Assembly: GCA_902728285.1 (NCBI GenBank)
Contig: CACVBU010000821.1
Location: forward strand, 793,450-857,449
DNA: 64,000 bases
Source of the DNA: Clytia hemisphaerica
Taxonomy: Eukaryota; Cnidaria; Hydrozoa; Leptothecata; Clytiidae
Direction: 5' to 3'
Shown here: in pieces, positions 33,713 to 45,080 of the stretch
How positions within the stretch are numbered: the stretch's first letter is position 1
Layout: each line of letters opens with the position of its first letter
Translations under genes and position numbers: made by a program
The notes under the pieces: generated by a model
Seen by the model: the letters and a program-made list of their open reading frames with translations, nothing else
Database searches by the model: none
Told to the model about the DNA's origin: nothing

Positions 33713-34735
33713 CTAGTGGTTCAAGGTTTTGTCATCGTGATGCTCTTGTAAGTTATTCCACTGTCGTGAAGCTAGCCGTGTAAGCGAGTGAAGGCCAAAG
33801 GTTGTTGTGTTAACGTTTTTGATGAAGAGAAGGCTGATATTGTTAGCTCTAGTCTCAATGTCATGAGGGATTAAGGAAATGGAGAAAGTGGAAAGGCAAT
33901 CGGAAGGCAGATATCTGTTGAGATAGCGATATATAAACATGATGTTAAGAGTTTCAACAAGATCGAAGAATTTTAGGATTTTGAGTTCAGAGTAAGTTAC
34001 GGTAACCGATGCTCTGGGTTCTTGAAAAGTCATAAGCCTGATTGCTGTATTTTGCAGGACATGGATTCTATGTGTCACAGTATTATCACAAAGACCCCAT
34101 GTTTGACAAGCATAGCGAATGTGAGAAGAGAAGATAGCATGGTATACATTGATAAGATTTGGAAGAGGAAGGTAGTAGCGAAGTTTGGAGATAGCTTCAT
34201 TAGCTCGACGTAGTTTAGTGGCAACAACGGCAACATGTTGTTTCCAAGAGAGATGTTAGTCCAGATGGACACCTAGGTATTTTATGGTTTTGCTTGGAGT
34301 GAGGCGTTGACCTGAGACTATCCTTGGAATAGTGTCAAGGGGACGCCTGTTCGACCTAAAGATAATATATTCTGTCTTGCTGGCATTTAGAGATATTTTG
34401 TTTGCATTGAGCCAGCTGACGAGAACTCTGAGGTCAGAGTTTACTCTACCACAGAGAGACCAAACGGTTTGGGAAAGATTTAAGGAGGTGTGTGTCATCA
34501 GCAAAATGATAGGTCTCAGAAGTTCTAATGCAATGATGGAGATCATTGATATATATAAGAAAAAGCAGGGGTCCGAGAACAACCCTGGGGGACACCATGT
34601 TTAATAGGTTTTAAGTTTGATTTTATTCCTGAAATTGAAACAAACCGGGATCTATCGGACAGGTATGAACTAAACCAGACTTTAGTAGATAAACCATAGA
34701 ATGAACTTCCTTTTATAGGATGCATGAACCATATT
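33713..34735 (-). pseudogene. Degenerate LINE reverse transcriptase (jockey/CR1-like)
   Basis: Read 5' to 3' on minus: 34,725-34,543 encodes FSSYLSDRSRFVSISGIKSN followed by GVPQG (RT motif B). Then 34,530-34,256 encodes WLNANKISLNASKTEYIIF and IKYLGVHLD (motifs D/E). 34,272-33,713 encodes the C-terminal part with IRYACQTWGLCDN-type and RIHVLQNTAIRLMTF sequence. The catalytic YADD region is out of frame, and at least two frameshifts separate the parts. The 5' end is missing. Non-functional. Confidence 0.85.
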
Positions 34736-34993
34736 CATGTGGCTTTCAGCCTTGCACTCCATCGCAGAGGCTAATCAATTTTAATGACTTTTTTGACTAT
34801 AATGACCAAGTTACAATTTTTTAATTTCTTTATATTTGAGTATTAAAAAGGCATGCATTCAAATAATAAAGGTTTAAAATTTTTCTCTGGGTTAGTTAGT
34901 AAAATATCTCAAATAGGCTCTGTGATGGAGTGCAAAGCTGAAAGCCACATGAATAATGGTTCATCCTATAAAAGGAAAAGTTCATTCTATGGT
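34696..34993. mobile_element. Small foldback at the LINE 5' border
   Basis: An inverted pair of about 80 bp: 'CATAGAATGAACTTCC..GCACTCCATCGCAGAG' and its complement around 34,908-34,993. It probably inserted into or next to the LINE fragment. Confidence 0.65.
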
Positions 34994-35608
34994 GGTCTAT
35001 CTTGAAGTGAAGATGGTTGAACAAAATGTTTTTGGCATATTGATGTAACTGTCAGTTAGGGTTAGAGTTGGAGCTCGAAACAAGCACTCTGTTGTGATTT
35101 TCTCTTAATACAGTCTGGTCTGCAGTTTGTACAATATAAATAGCCGTCAGAAACACTTTCCCAGCATGAATCCGTGGTGCAGTGGATAAGGCATTGGGTT
35201 TCAAAACATCGGAACTTTGCATTTAAGTGGGTTTGAATCCCACCGGTGGGCGACCTGTCGGTAAGTCATTCAGTAAGTTAGAAAACATAGAAAATAACTC
35301 ACAAAGAACCAGAAAGTCAGAAAAACACCAAACAAGAGACTGGAAAGTACGAAATAAGTCCAGATCTGTCTTTCGTCTTTATGAAGAAGCCACGACCGTG
35401 TGGCACGATATTGCTCGAGATCATGACTTGAGTGCACAACTGCAAAAAAGTTGAGTGCAGGCAGACAGGTGCAAAATTTGAGGTTTTCAAGTGCATGTGT
35501 TGATGCAGAGAGTTTTTTAACCCCAAGTGCAGTAGTGTTGCTCTATTTTCTCCTCATGTGCAGCTAATCTTAGCATTTTTTTGCCTTTTTAGGCCAATTT
35601 CCAAGGTA

Positions 35609-36860
35609 TACCGTGAAGTCAGGTAACTTGCATGCATCAGCAGTGTTGCTCGAACCCCTCAGATCCTTGGTTAGAAAAAGCTATACCTGTTTACTTTTTT
35701 CTTGCCAGATTCAACAAGCCATCAACCAACAAAATTAATACTGACATCAAAAGATTCACACAACCTTTCCACTAGACACTTCTAAATTATCTGCCATTAT
35801 GAAGATGTTCCGAAATTAACCAATCTGGTTTACAATCGGAATTCCTCTGGGAGTTAGCGAGTTGGGAAATGAAAAGTTATGAATAGATAATACATAATTT
35901 TTCCGGGGGTTAAACGTATAAATAAAATTGAAATGGTTTGTTTTTTTCTTCATTATATATTTAAAGTTTCCATTATCAAAATTCTAGAAATGCTAATTTG
36001 TAGACCATATTAGAAAATGGTTATATATTTTGCAAAATAAACACTTACAAAAGCTATTACTTACTATTTTTACCCCCGCTTTTTAAACAGCGTCTTCTGT
36101 GGGCGTAATATCAGCCGGAGACAAAACGCCCTCATCGTAAGATTCTCGGGTCGTCTTATTGTTTGTTCCTTTTGTCGAGTCTGTCGGTCCTATTGTTCAT
36201 GCTAAATCATACACGATGACGTCAATGTTTGGCGGCATACCTGAAAATAAAAACAAAAAGATTGTCATATTATTTTTGCATGAATTACGCTACCTTATAC
36301 GTCATTATAAAATTATACAAAATGAAAGCGAGTCTAGGCCGCCTGCCTAGAGCGCGGGCCCTAATATTTTTTCTCTTGCGGTCTTCAGGGGAAAACGAAA
36401 GTGATCGATATTCTTCGAAGGAAGAATTTGCCAAACAAACCCCTTGACAAAAAGATTTATTTTGAGGTTGGGAATGGATCCTGCAAAGATGAAAAAATTT
36501 TGACTAGGCATTTTTTTGGCAAAGCCAAAAACTCTAATTATTATCTTCCCTCATGCTAAAAAGGTTACGGGTTTTGGGCAATCGAGGCAAAAATCAGCAA
36601 AAAGCTGGTATTTTCCGTAAATCTGAGAATCGCGATGAGATCCTCACTGATCAGTGGAGGCTAACGCTGCATAGCCCTCAAATGAATGACCTGTCTGGTC
36701 CTTAAAATACAAAGTTAAATCAAAACAAAAATGGTAGAGTAGAGCTGCGAGCAAAGCTGCGTAGTTCATTTGTTTTGAAATTTTGCTGCTTTGATTGGTC
36801 AGTCATTTGAGGTCTATGCATGTTAGCCTCCACTGATTCAAGTTACCCGACTTCACAGTA
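35609..36860. mobile_element. TIR element, 'TACCGTGAAGTCAGGTAACT' ends
   Basis: Ends TACCGTGAAGTC.GGTAACTTG and CAAGTTACC.GACTTCACAGTA, about 25 bp. A related shorter foldback is at 37,477-37,698. No transposase recognised; a short frame at 36,159-36,350 has no domain. Confidence 0.65.
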
Positions 36861-36866
36861 GCTAGG

Positions 36867-38186
36867 TGCACCTTTTCGGAGGGACCAAAATTTATCAGGG
36901 GGGGGTCAACATTTATAATACCAACCCATAGCCCAAAAACCTGACTTTTGACCTTTTGAGCTAAGTTAACACCACCACCCCAAAATTGGTATCGATACCA
37001 ACTTAGAAATCATGATTTTCAGAAAAAGGGGGGACCCACCCCCTTATTTTGGTATCGATACCAGCTTGAAAATCATATTTTCAGAAAAAGGGGGGACCCA
37101 CCCCCTTAATTTGGTATCGATACCAACATGACTTTTTGAATTTGACAAAATATCATGGGACCCACCCCCTAATTTAGTACCAATACCAATTTGACAAATT
37201 TGAGTTTAAAGCTTTTTAAAGGGGACCCACCCCCTCCCACACAAACAGGCTACTAAGAGAAACTTCAAAAAAACTCATTTTTGAAATACTCTTATTTCTT
37301 CAACGGAACACAAAAAATGTCATATGCTAAAATATAAAATGACTGGAAACTGATAATATAATAAAAACAAACCCAATGAAGCTAGCAAAATCAATCTGAA
37401 TTAATATTATCTGAATATAGTAATTGATGTGCAAAAACAAGGAGAAGAAGCAACAAAACAAGAAGCTATTATTAGTACCGTGAGATTGAGTAACTTGCAT
37501 CAGTGGAGGCTAACATGCATAGCCCTCAAATGAAAGACCTGGCTGGTAATTAAAATACAACTACGCAGCTCCGCTCGCAGCTCTACTCTACCATTTTTGT
37601 TTAGATTTAATTTTGCATTTTAATGACCAGCCAGGTCTTTCATTTGAGGGCTATTCATGTTAGCCTCCACTGATGCGAGTTACCCAATCTCACGGTAGAA
37701 CAGAATATATTCACTCATTACCAAATGCTATCACAGAAAAAATGTTTTTGCTTCAGGCTTGATCAAAAATAAAACTTGAAAATATCGAAAAAGTCCAAAA
37801 TAAACAAACTTCAAAGTCATTTATACTTATTACTCATTTACAGTCATTATGTATACTCAAAAGCTAAAACAAATCCAATTGAAACCTGTTTAGACTGTGC
37901 CCCGGGGTATTATCTAGCTATAAAGGCAAAAATTAGGAAAGTTTTGCTGTCATTTTGATATGGATACCAACATCACCAACATCATATTATTTAAAAAAAG
38001 GGGTACCCACCTCCTATTTTGGTATCAATACCAACTGAGGATAACTCTTTTTTTCTAAAAAAAGGGGGACCCACCCCCTTCAATACCAACTTGACTTTTC
38101 AGACTTTTAAAGGAAAAAAAGACACCACCACCCGGCTATGGGTCTGGTATCTGGATGTTGACCCCCCCCCTGAATTTATCAGGTGC
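36867..38186. mobile_element. Inverted-repeat element with GGTATCGATACC arrays
   Basis: Left 'TTTATCAGGGGGGGGTCAAC' pairs with right 'TTGACCCCCCCCCTGAATTTATCA'. Tandem units of about 70 bp contain GGTATCGATACCAACTT and GGGGGACCCACCCCCTT on both sides. The centre is interrupted by the foldback 37,477-37,698. Confidence 0.65.
37477..37698. mobile_element. Foldback MITE, 'TACCGTGAGATTGAGTAACT' ends
   Basis: Near-complete palindrome of 222 bp. It shares the terminal motif and the 'CAGTGGAGGCTAACATGCAT' segment with 35,609-36,860, so it is a short member of the same family. Confidence 0.8.
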
Positions 38187-38388
38187 GCTCTCTTCATCTA
38201 TAGATTATGGATATTGATTGTAATCGATATATATCAAATCAAGTGATTATCTATCAAAAATCGATTGTGGCCCCCTGGCTAGAAGCTTTAAAAAATGGGT
38301 CTGTCGGTCGGTTGGTTGCTAAAATAGCTAAAAAAGGAACCTTTTTTCAGTTTTTAAGCAATCGCACATCTCAAAGCAATGTCAGAAT

Positions 38389-38612
38389 TTAAAGGGACAT
38401 AACAGCACTTGCGAAAATTGTAAACAAACTGTATGCAGCGGATACAAAATCAAAACAAATGTCACATGTCAAAATAAAAAATCAAATAAAATATGGCTAA
38501 TTTTGATTGTTCAATTGTTTTACAAGTTTGTTTTGGACACGTGATTTTAATTGTTCTCTTTACACGTGGTTCGCGCAATGCTTACATTTTACTTCTTTTA
38601 TGTCCCTTTAAG
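38389..38612. mobile_element. MITE, 'TTAAAGGGACATAA' ends
   Basis: Perfect 14-bp inverted termini enclose about 195 bp of AT-rich non-coding DNA. Confidence 0.65.
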
Positions 38613-41130
38613 ACTAGCCAGGGGGGGGGCCAGTGTACCAGAAGGTGGCATGTATCCTGGGGTGGGTGGGTGTTTGAGAAAAAAATTTGTCATGTACTAC
38701 CTGTGTACTATAATTGGGGTATTGGGTCCAAAATCGATTTCGATTTTTACTACCTGTGTACCAAAATAGAGTTGTTGGGTCCAAAATCGATGTTAACAGT
38801 GTGGAAATAAGAAGGTTCAGAAATTATCTGCTAAAATAGAAATGTAAAGTTGTTCTATTATAAATTGATCAAGCCAAGTTTGTCCAAAATCATACTTCCA
38901 AACTTATTGGAATGAATTGAAATCCTACCAGATCCCACTGAAATAAAGGTTTATCGAGTCAATGTAAACATTCAAACATTTGAATTCAAACATTCAACAT
39001 TCGTACATTAGAGGTGCCAACTCTCACGCATTGTTTGTGAGACTCATGCATTTCCACATGGTCTCACGTAATTTTTGAAAAGTTTGATTTCTCACGCATT
39101 TTGGATTTTTGAGAAAATTTTTCCTGTTTTTCTGATTTTTGGAAAAAAGTTTTCCCAATTTCCCGATTTTCTGAAAAAAAGGTTTCCCGATTTCCCAATT
39201 TTTGGAAAAATGTTTTTTTTGAGCTTTTCTTAAGTTATGTCGAACAAAGTCCCCTCAAATTTTAGTATGTTGAATCTATTCATGATATTATATATTATAC
39301 CACCCTGAAAATATTTTGCCAAAAGAAGATCGCTATCAAAAGTTAGAGGCTGAAATCCCACTTTCCCCTAGCCCCTCGCAAGCAAAAATGCGTTTTTTTA
39401 CCTCCCAAACAATTTTATACACAACGGTGGAGCACACATTTTCCCGGGCCATTTCTGAGAACTTTAAATCACGGGAAAGATGTATTGGCCCTTTTGTTTT
39501 GTCAACGACGACATTTTCAAATTTAATAATGATATTTTAAACATAATTATGCATGACACATAGTGTCAACTCCCCTGACTTTGGGGGGGGGGGATTACAC
39601 CCAAAAAATGCAAATGAAAACCAGGAGCTAAAATACAACCAAATATTTGGGGGGACCTGATATGTTTGTGGGGGGGGCTGGAATTTCAATGGCAAAAGTG
39701 GGGGCTGCCCCCCCCCCACCCATGAGCGGAGGTTTTTCAAAGGGGTGACGAAAAACAAAGGGCACGAAAAGATGCCACTGATTATTATGGCAGTTTTTGG
39801 CCAAAAAAGAGAGAAAACACTCCCAAAAAGTTGCTTCGTCGTCTTATTTTTAAAGAGATTTTTACTTATCGTAGCGGGTGTCAGAATCTTCTAAAATTGC
39901 CCACCCAGTTTGCCTGAATTTTAGTTGACCCACCACGCTATACGCATTACAGTCATTTTCATCTACGGTATTTAAGATGAAAAGAGTGAGATACCCCCTT
40001 TCACAAGTTCTTGAAAGTCAGAAGTTTTGCAATACTTACAGTTTTAGCAGCCATCAGATTATCAATGTCAAGGCAGTTTTTTTGGCAATGATCAGAAAGG
40101 CAACATAAGGGGAGGATTAAAATTTACTCAATTACTCAATATTGTTTTGTTCACTTTTTTACAACCTCTTATAAAATGTACTTTCATAAAATACCTAATT
40201 TCGAGAATTTCAATTATCGCAAAGTGTTATAAAATTCAAAGTTTGTGGTCTGAGAAGGGCGACGGGAGTATACAACAAAAATGTGCCTGTTTGGAACGAT
40301 CTTTGCAGGTAGTTCAAACTAAAAATTGAATACAAAAGAAAACTATCAAAATGGACGAAATGCTAGGCTATGAACATAGACTAATGAATGCTAGAAAATT
40401 GGACTATAAACATAGAAAATTAAGGACTTAAGGAAAAATTGATTAAGACAAAAACAGACAAAACTAACTTAAAAAAGGCTAAGCAGTGCAGTGAAAGGAC
40501 ACAAGCAAAAAGCAGAGAAACAAACAAAGAATAGAAGCTTACCAGCATGCACAACCAGAGTTGTTGTTGTTGATGATGGAAACTTGAATTATGCTTTACC
40601 AAGCATAACTTAGGCGACCAAGTTTCTTGGAGTCGAAAAGGCGTTTTGAAACGTGTAAACACACACACAACCTTTCTCATACGTCTCTTATTAAAAACTG
40701 ATTTCATTGAGCAAGAAAGTTTCACTGCACATCGCTTTTATCAAAATATATAATTACCCTAGAGACATAAAAATGATACTAAACTGAGATGACGTCATAA
40801 TTGCTAAACATAAAATGAAAACAAATTGCGAGCGTAATAAAATTGATAATTACTTTAATGAAAAGATATAATCATTTCACAAAGTTATCTAAATTTTATC
40901 AAGATTCCCTTCAAAAAATTAAGTTTTTCGGACCTAGAAATTACACAATTGAATTTAAGGTCATAAAACCTGTACTTTTTTGGGACCTATACTTATAGTA
41001 GGTATGAAAAAAATTATTTTCTTCTTCATGGTTAGACCCCAAACAAATCTTACGGCCCTCAAAGTTTCCCCTCTTTCTAGCCAGCCAAATAATTTTTTTC
41101 GAGCAAAAACAGTTATCTATATTTGATTAG
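38613..41130. other. Intergenic, repeat-rich
   Basis: A duplicated 'TTGGGTCCAAAATCGAT' segment (about 38,724 and 38,776), a degenerate 'TTTCCCGATTTCCCAATTTT' array (39,130-39,210) and G/C-rich low complexity (39,580-39,725). No coding sequence can be supported. Confidence 0.5.
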
Positions 41131-41134
41131 GAAA

Positions 41135-41514
41135 ATGGAAACTTCCGAATTATATTTTTTGAAAAGATCTGTTTTGAATAGAGAAGGTCTAACTGAAAAA
41201 ATCCAGATAGTAGTAGAGGATGTTAATGCTTCCACATACAGCAGCTTATGCAAAGGGATTTTATGATTGATTTTTTTTCCTGTGTATATAACAGAAGAAA
41301 ATCAAAATTTGATCCCTGTTGTTGCCGTAGAAAGAAAGTTGACAGGTTACCATTTGCTTTTGTACCAGTCCAAAGAATTTAGAAATCTGATCAAAAAAAG
41401 TTCACAGCCTGTGTCTGAAATGTATATACCTCCGGGTATGAAAGAAGTGAGTATCAAAGACGTCATAATAATGATGAACGCTCATAATGTAACTTACCAT
41501 TATAGAGCCTCTTG
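41135..41514 (+). other. Possible small coding sequence interrupted by TGA
   Basis: From an ATG at 41,135 one frame runs 43 codons (METSELYFLKRSVLNREGLT...) to TGA at 41,264-41,266, then continues in the same frame to TAG/TGA-free end at 41,512-41,514, with text such as VVAVERKLTGYHLLLYQSKE. Composition is protein-like. 'TATATAACAG' at 41,283-41,292 resembles a splice acceptor, but no frame-compatible GT donor is evident. No family recognised. It could be a pseudogene, an unresolved two-exon gene or chance. Confidence 0.25.
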
Positions 41515-41589
41515 ACGTTTGTTCAGATTTTTCTCTATGTATCATAAAATCAATTTTCTGTTGCAGCAATAAAAAACATCAAGAAAAAA

Positions 41590-44500
41590 ATGGATGATTT
41601 GAAAGAAGATGATCCACTCTTAGACACAGATGAAGAAGATGAGGATTTTATTCCTGATGACGACGACGATGATGATGATGAAGACTACGTTCCAGATGGT
41701 ATGTTCCTCTACACATTCTTTTTATAAGCAACAAAGTTGCTAAGAGGCTCGAGCCCTGAAATTAGCCAAATTTTTTAGTATTGCAAATGATAGGCCATGA
41801 CCCAATAAACATAATATCATAGTGTCCTAGTAGGTTGATTCCCCTCCCTTGAAAATTTCTTTTTTGATTTTTTGCTCATAACATAATACTGCTTCTATTC
41901 ATGTTATCTCGTCCCTATATACAAAGAAAAATGTAAATTGTCACCACCTCGAATATAAAACACTATAACATGTTTTTAGCTTGAAGTTGAACAGATATGT
42001 TTTATGTTTTATGTTTGACACCAGAGAACAGAAAATCTTTTCCTCAGATTTTTTTCTCCCCACCCTTGACTTTTTGGAGCTATCTTCCCCCTCCTTTTGA
42101 TTGCCCCCCCCCCCTAGAATTTTGAATGAACCCTTTTCCCATTTTCTGAAAAAAAACTCCCCCCCCCCTTTTTAAAAGGGGGGAGGACACTGAATATGGT
42201 ATAATATCAGGGGTGGTTTTTTTCAGGACATTCCGATTCGGACCCAGACTTTGGTTCAAAGAAACGAAAGCGCAAAACTTCTTCGTCTTCATCACCAAAG
42301 AAACGAACTCGAAGTTCTTCCTCTGCCGCTGCCAAAAAGTCACCAGGAAGAAAAAGAAAAAGTTCTTCCAAATCTCCAGCCAAGAAAACTCCTGCGAAGA
42401 AATCACCAGCCAAAAAGAAGAAAACCACAAGAGGTTCAGCCAAAGCAGCTCCTTTGTCACCCTCGCTTAGAAGGTGAGAAAACTGCTTCTCAAACAAGTG
42501 CAAATTGTATTTGCAAGATTTTAGGTCTGGTTCTTAGAGCAAATAATTTTATTTTAATCTAAGAAAGCAAGTTTTCGATTACGTCTGAGGGCGACCCAAA
42601 GGCTCCCTTTTCTCTAGCTGTGTACCCTTAGGTAGGGGAGGGTGCCACTCCTTTCACTGGATCGCTCTTTATTTTAATACTAGATCGTGGAAGTAGAAGA
42701 ACAACCATAGAAAAAGAGTTATGACAATGTTTTTTTCAACACAGTTTAGATTGTCTAATTTCATATGTCCCAGCCAGTTGGGAATTTTTTTCATTGTTCC
42801 TTTTTTATTGTACACTAGGAGTTCACGTAGCTCGCGCGGACGGATAGTTTCGTACGCGGACGCGGACATATCAGAGGAAGAACACTTGCAAGATTTGGAG
42901 GCGTCTAGTGACTCTGAAGATGAAGTGAAACAGATAAAGAAAGCGAAGAGAGAGTCTGCACGAAAAAAACATGTGGATGACTTGTGGTCGTCCTTCAAAA
43001 CTGATACTGCTGACGCTGGTTCGAAGAGGAGGACGCGAGGAGCAAAGAAGGAAGAGGAGAAGAAGCAGACAGAGAAAGAGGAAGAAAAAGAGGAAGATAA
43101 CAAAACACAGAGTAAAGACACAAAGAAAAGCGAAGCGTCAAAGCAGGAAACTTCTAAGGACGAACCCTCGAAAAAAGAAGAAGAAATTTCAGAGCCACCA
43201 AAAGATGAAGTTAAGGAGGGTGAAGCAAAGGAGGGCGAAGCAAAGGAGGGCGAAGGAGAGTCGAAAGAAGCACTTTCTAAAACGAAAACTGAAAATGAAC
43301 AGTCGAAAACAGAAGATGATAAACAGAAAAACGGCGATAAAAAAGAAGAAGTGAGTAAGGAGGAGAGCAAGGAAAAGAAAAAGGAAGATAAAGGTGAAAA
43401 CAAGGAAACAACAGAGGAGAAAACTGACTCCAATCAAAAAAGCGAAAAACCAAAAAGCTCCGAACAAGTCAGCGAAAGCACAAAGGAAGCGAAACAAGAA
43501 AGTGCCAGCGCAAAGGGCTCCAAACCGGAGGAGGCCAAGACTGAGGAAAGGAAGCCTTCTGAAACGCCTTCCACCACGACCGCCACCGCCACTCCTTCAA
43601 CAACGCCATCTGAAAACAAACCCATCTCCTCAACTTCTTCTTCTACCGCCAACAGCATTGCCAATAACAATGAAATAGTGAGTCTTGTTTTGTAACTTTT
43701 TTACCAGTGCCCTGCAAAGAGGAGGGTGATGATTTTCATTCTTTTTTCTTGCAGAAAATGAAGACCGAGCTAATGTCAACTATTTTAGCAGCGAGTGGTT
43801 TTGAAGGTTTGCTAACTCATACAATTTCTTTTCGCACTTTCAGAAACCAACTCTACCAAAAGGTGTAGCAGCTGCTTCAAATAGTCTCCCGAAAGGTTTA
43901 GGGTGAGAGATAACTTCTAATTTATCAGTCTAGCATGCTCGACTACTAATTCATACATGTAAAAGATAAGCAAAACATAATGGAAGGAACAAATTTTACT
44001 GTATACAAACTGATATTATATTATCCCATAACATATTTCATGTTATCATATAGCACCCATATTATACGGATTATAAACGACTCAAGTCTACTAACTTTTC
44101 ATTGTGAATAAAAGTTTTGACTGTCGCTGATCAATTGATTTTATGATTATATTGTATTTAATTCAATTTAATTCTGTCTTTTGTAGCTATTCTTTTAAAA
44201 TTCTTTAAAGGTACCTTTAAATTTTACCAAGGATTTTTACAAATACTCCTTTTCTCTTTTACAGTGCATTTCAGAAAGGTGGTGGCTTGTCCTCCATCGT
44301 TGGAAGTATGAAAGAGAAAAAGAAGACAAGCATCTTGGTTAGTTCGTGTTATTAATCATTTCGTAATTATTTCAATTTCCCAAACCATCCAATAAGAAAT
44401 ATTTATAAACACCCACCTCTTCCAAATTGAGTTTATTTTCCTTGGGGTTTAAGATTTTTTCAGCAAAAATTGTATTTTGCGAACAAACTTTCTTGGTAGA

Positions 44501-44938
44501 CGCCTTAAGATAAGTCTTTTACCTCCCTTCTCTTCCCTTCTTGCAGGACCAATCAAAGAGCGATTGGAACAGTTTTAAGAATGATGAAGGACTGGAAGAT
44601 GAACTGAAAGCGAATCGAAATGCTGGGTAAGTTTCCTATCAACCATTTGTTCACTATTTTGACTAATCCGACCTTAAAAGCCACATCAAGTTTTACGATA
44701 TAAATTTCTAGCATCTGATATCTCTTAAAGACACGAAACTGAAAGTCCTTCGAATGACCAATGCATCACAAAAAAGGGGAAATCAGTAAATCATTGTCTT
44801 TATCTACCATTGACGCACTAAACAAATTGATCTAATTTTTTTTGAAGGTATTTGGACAAGCAAGAATTTCTTCAACGAGTTGATTACAAACAGTGGGAAA
44901 ACGAACGTGAAATGAGGCTGTATACAAACCACAAATAA
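41590..44938 (+). CDS. CFDP1: Craniofacial development protein 1 / BCNT-domain protein
   Basis: Coding exons by eye: 41,590-41,698; 42,227-42,473; 42,819-43,677; 43,844-43,902; 44,265-44,337; 44,547-44,626; 44,848-44,938. All use GT-AG borders with matching phases and give about 505 residues, longer than the roughly 300 of vertebrate CFDP1. The N-terminus is acidic (DEEDEDFIPDDDDDD), then comes a basic Ser/Lys region (KKRKRK, AKKTPAKK), a long Lys/Glu-rich low-complexity middle, and the BCNT domain: TSILDQSKSDWNSFK, then GYLDKQEFLQRVDYKQWENE and REMRLYTNHK at the end. CFDP1/Swc5-family proteins are nuclear and help deposit H2A.Z with the SRCAP/SWR1 complex. The upstream acceptor at 41,571-41,573 implies a 5' non-coding exon. 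Confidence 0.88.
42585..42665 (-). repeat. Partial SINE copy in a CFDP1 intron
   Basis: The inverse complement of the 3' half of the SINE at 7,667-7,919 (words GTGGC.CCCTCCCCTACCT and GGAGCCTT.GGGTCGCC). It lies between coding exons 2 and 3. Confidence 0.7.
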
Positions 44939-45080
44939 AGTCATCGGTCCTCGTAACATGGCTGTAAACAAACCGTAGATAAAGTCTTTCCTCGTAACAT
45001 GGCTCAAAACAAACCGTAAATAAAGTCTTTCCTCGTAACATGGCTGTATTCAAACTGTTAATAAAGCCATTTTCGAAAAA
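44916..45080 (+). repeat. 41-bp tandem repeat spanning the CFDP1 stop codon
   Basis: Four units of about 41 bp of the type ACAAACCGTAAATAAAGTC. The first overlaps the last codons and the stop (TNHK-stop), and the rest are 3' UTR. AATAAA occurs in units 1, 3 and 4 (unit 2 has GATAAA), so poly(A) signals are multiplied, with the first overlapping the stop codon. Confidence 0.75.

Larger units (their letters stand above)
33106..35051. mobile_element. TIR element with 5-bp target duplication, containing a LINE fragment
   Basis: Ends CAGTTACATCAATATGCC and complement. The inverted repeats continue for about 62 bp with one 3-bp indel, ending near AGATAGACCACCA. Flanked by TCAGT on both sides (33,101-33,105 and 35,052-35,056). 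The interior is a degenerate LINE plus a small foldback, so this is a chimeric or repeatedly hit element. No transposase is seen. Confidence 0.85.
32956..35397 (+). mobile_element. Mutator-like non-autonomous element with tRNA-like core, copy 2
   Basis: Perfect 9-bp flanking repeat GTGTGGCAC (32,947-32,955 and 35,398-35,406). The termini match copy 1. The A box TGGTGCAGTGG is at 35,175-35,185, and the B box GGTTTGAATCC at 35,229-35,239 has one change from consensus. The left third is separated from the rest by the 1.95-kb insertion at 33,106-35,051. Without it the copy is about 490 bp, like copy 1. Confidence 0.8.

Noticed and set aside
42669..43433. Ser/Phe-rich frame on the minus strand
   Set aside because: It is the antisense shadow of the Lys/Glu-rich CFDP1 exon 3.
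43755..43806. A possible extra CFDP1 exon (GCAG acceptor, MKTELMSTILAASGFE-like reading)
   Set aside because: Its 52-base length breaks the phase with both neighbours, whereas joining 43,677 to 43,844 directly keeps the frame and gives a BCNT-like sequence.
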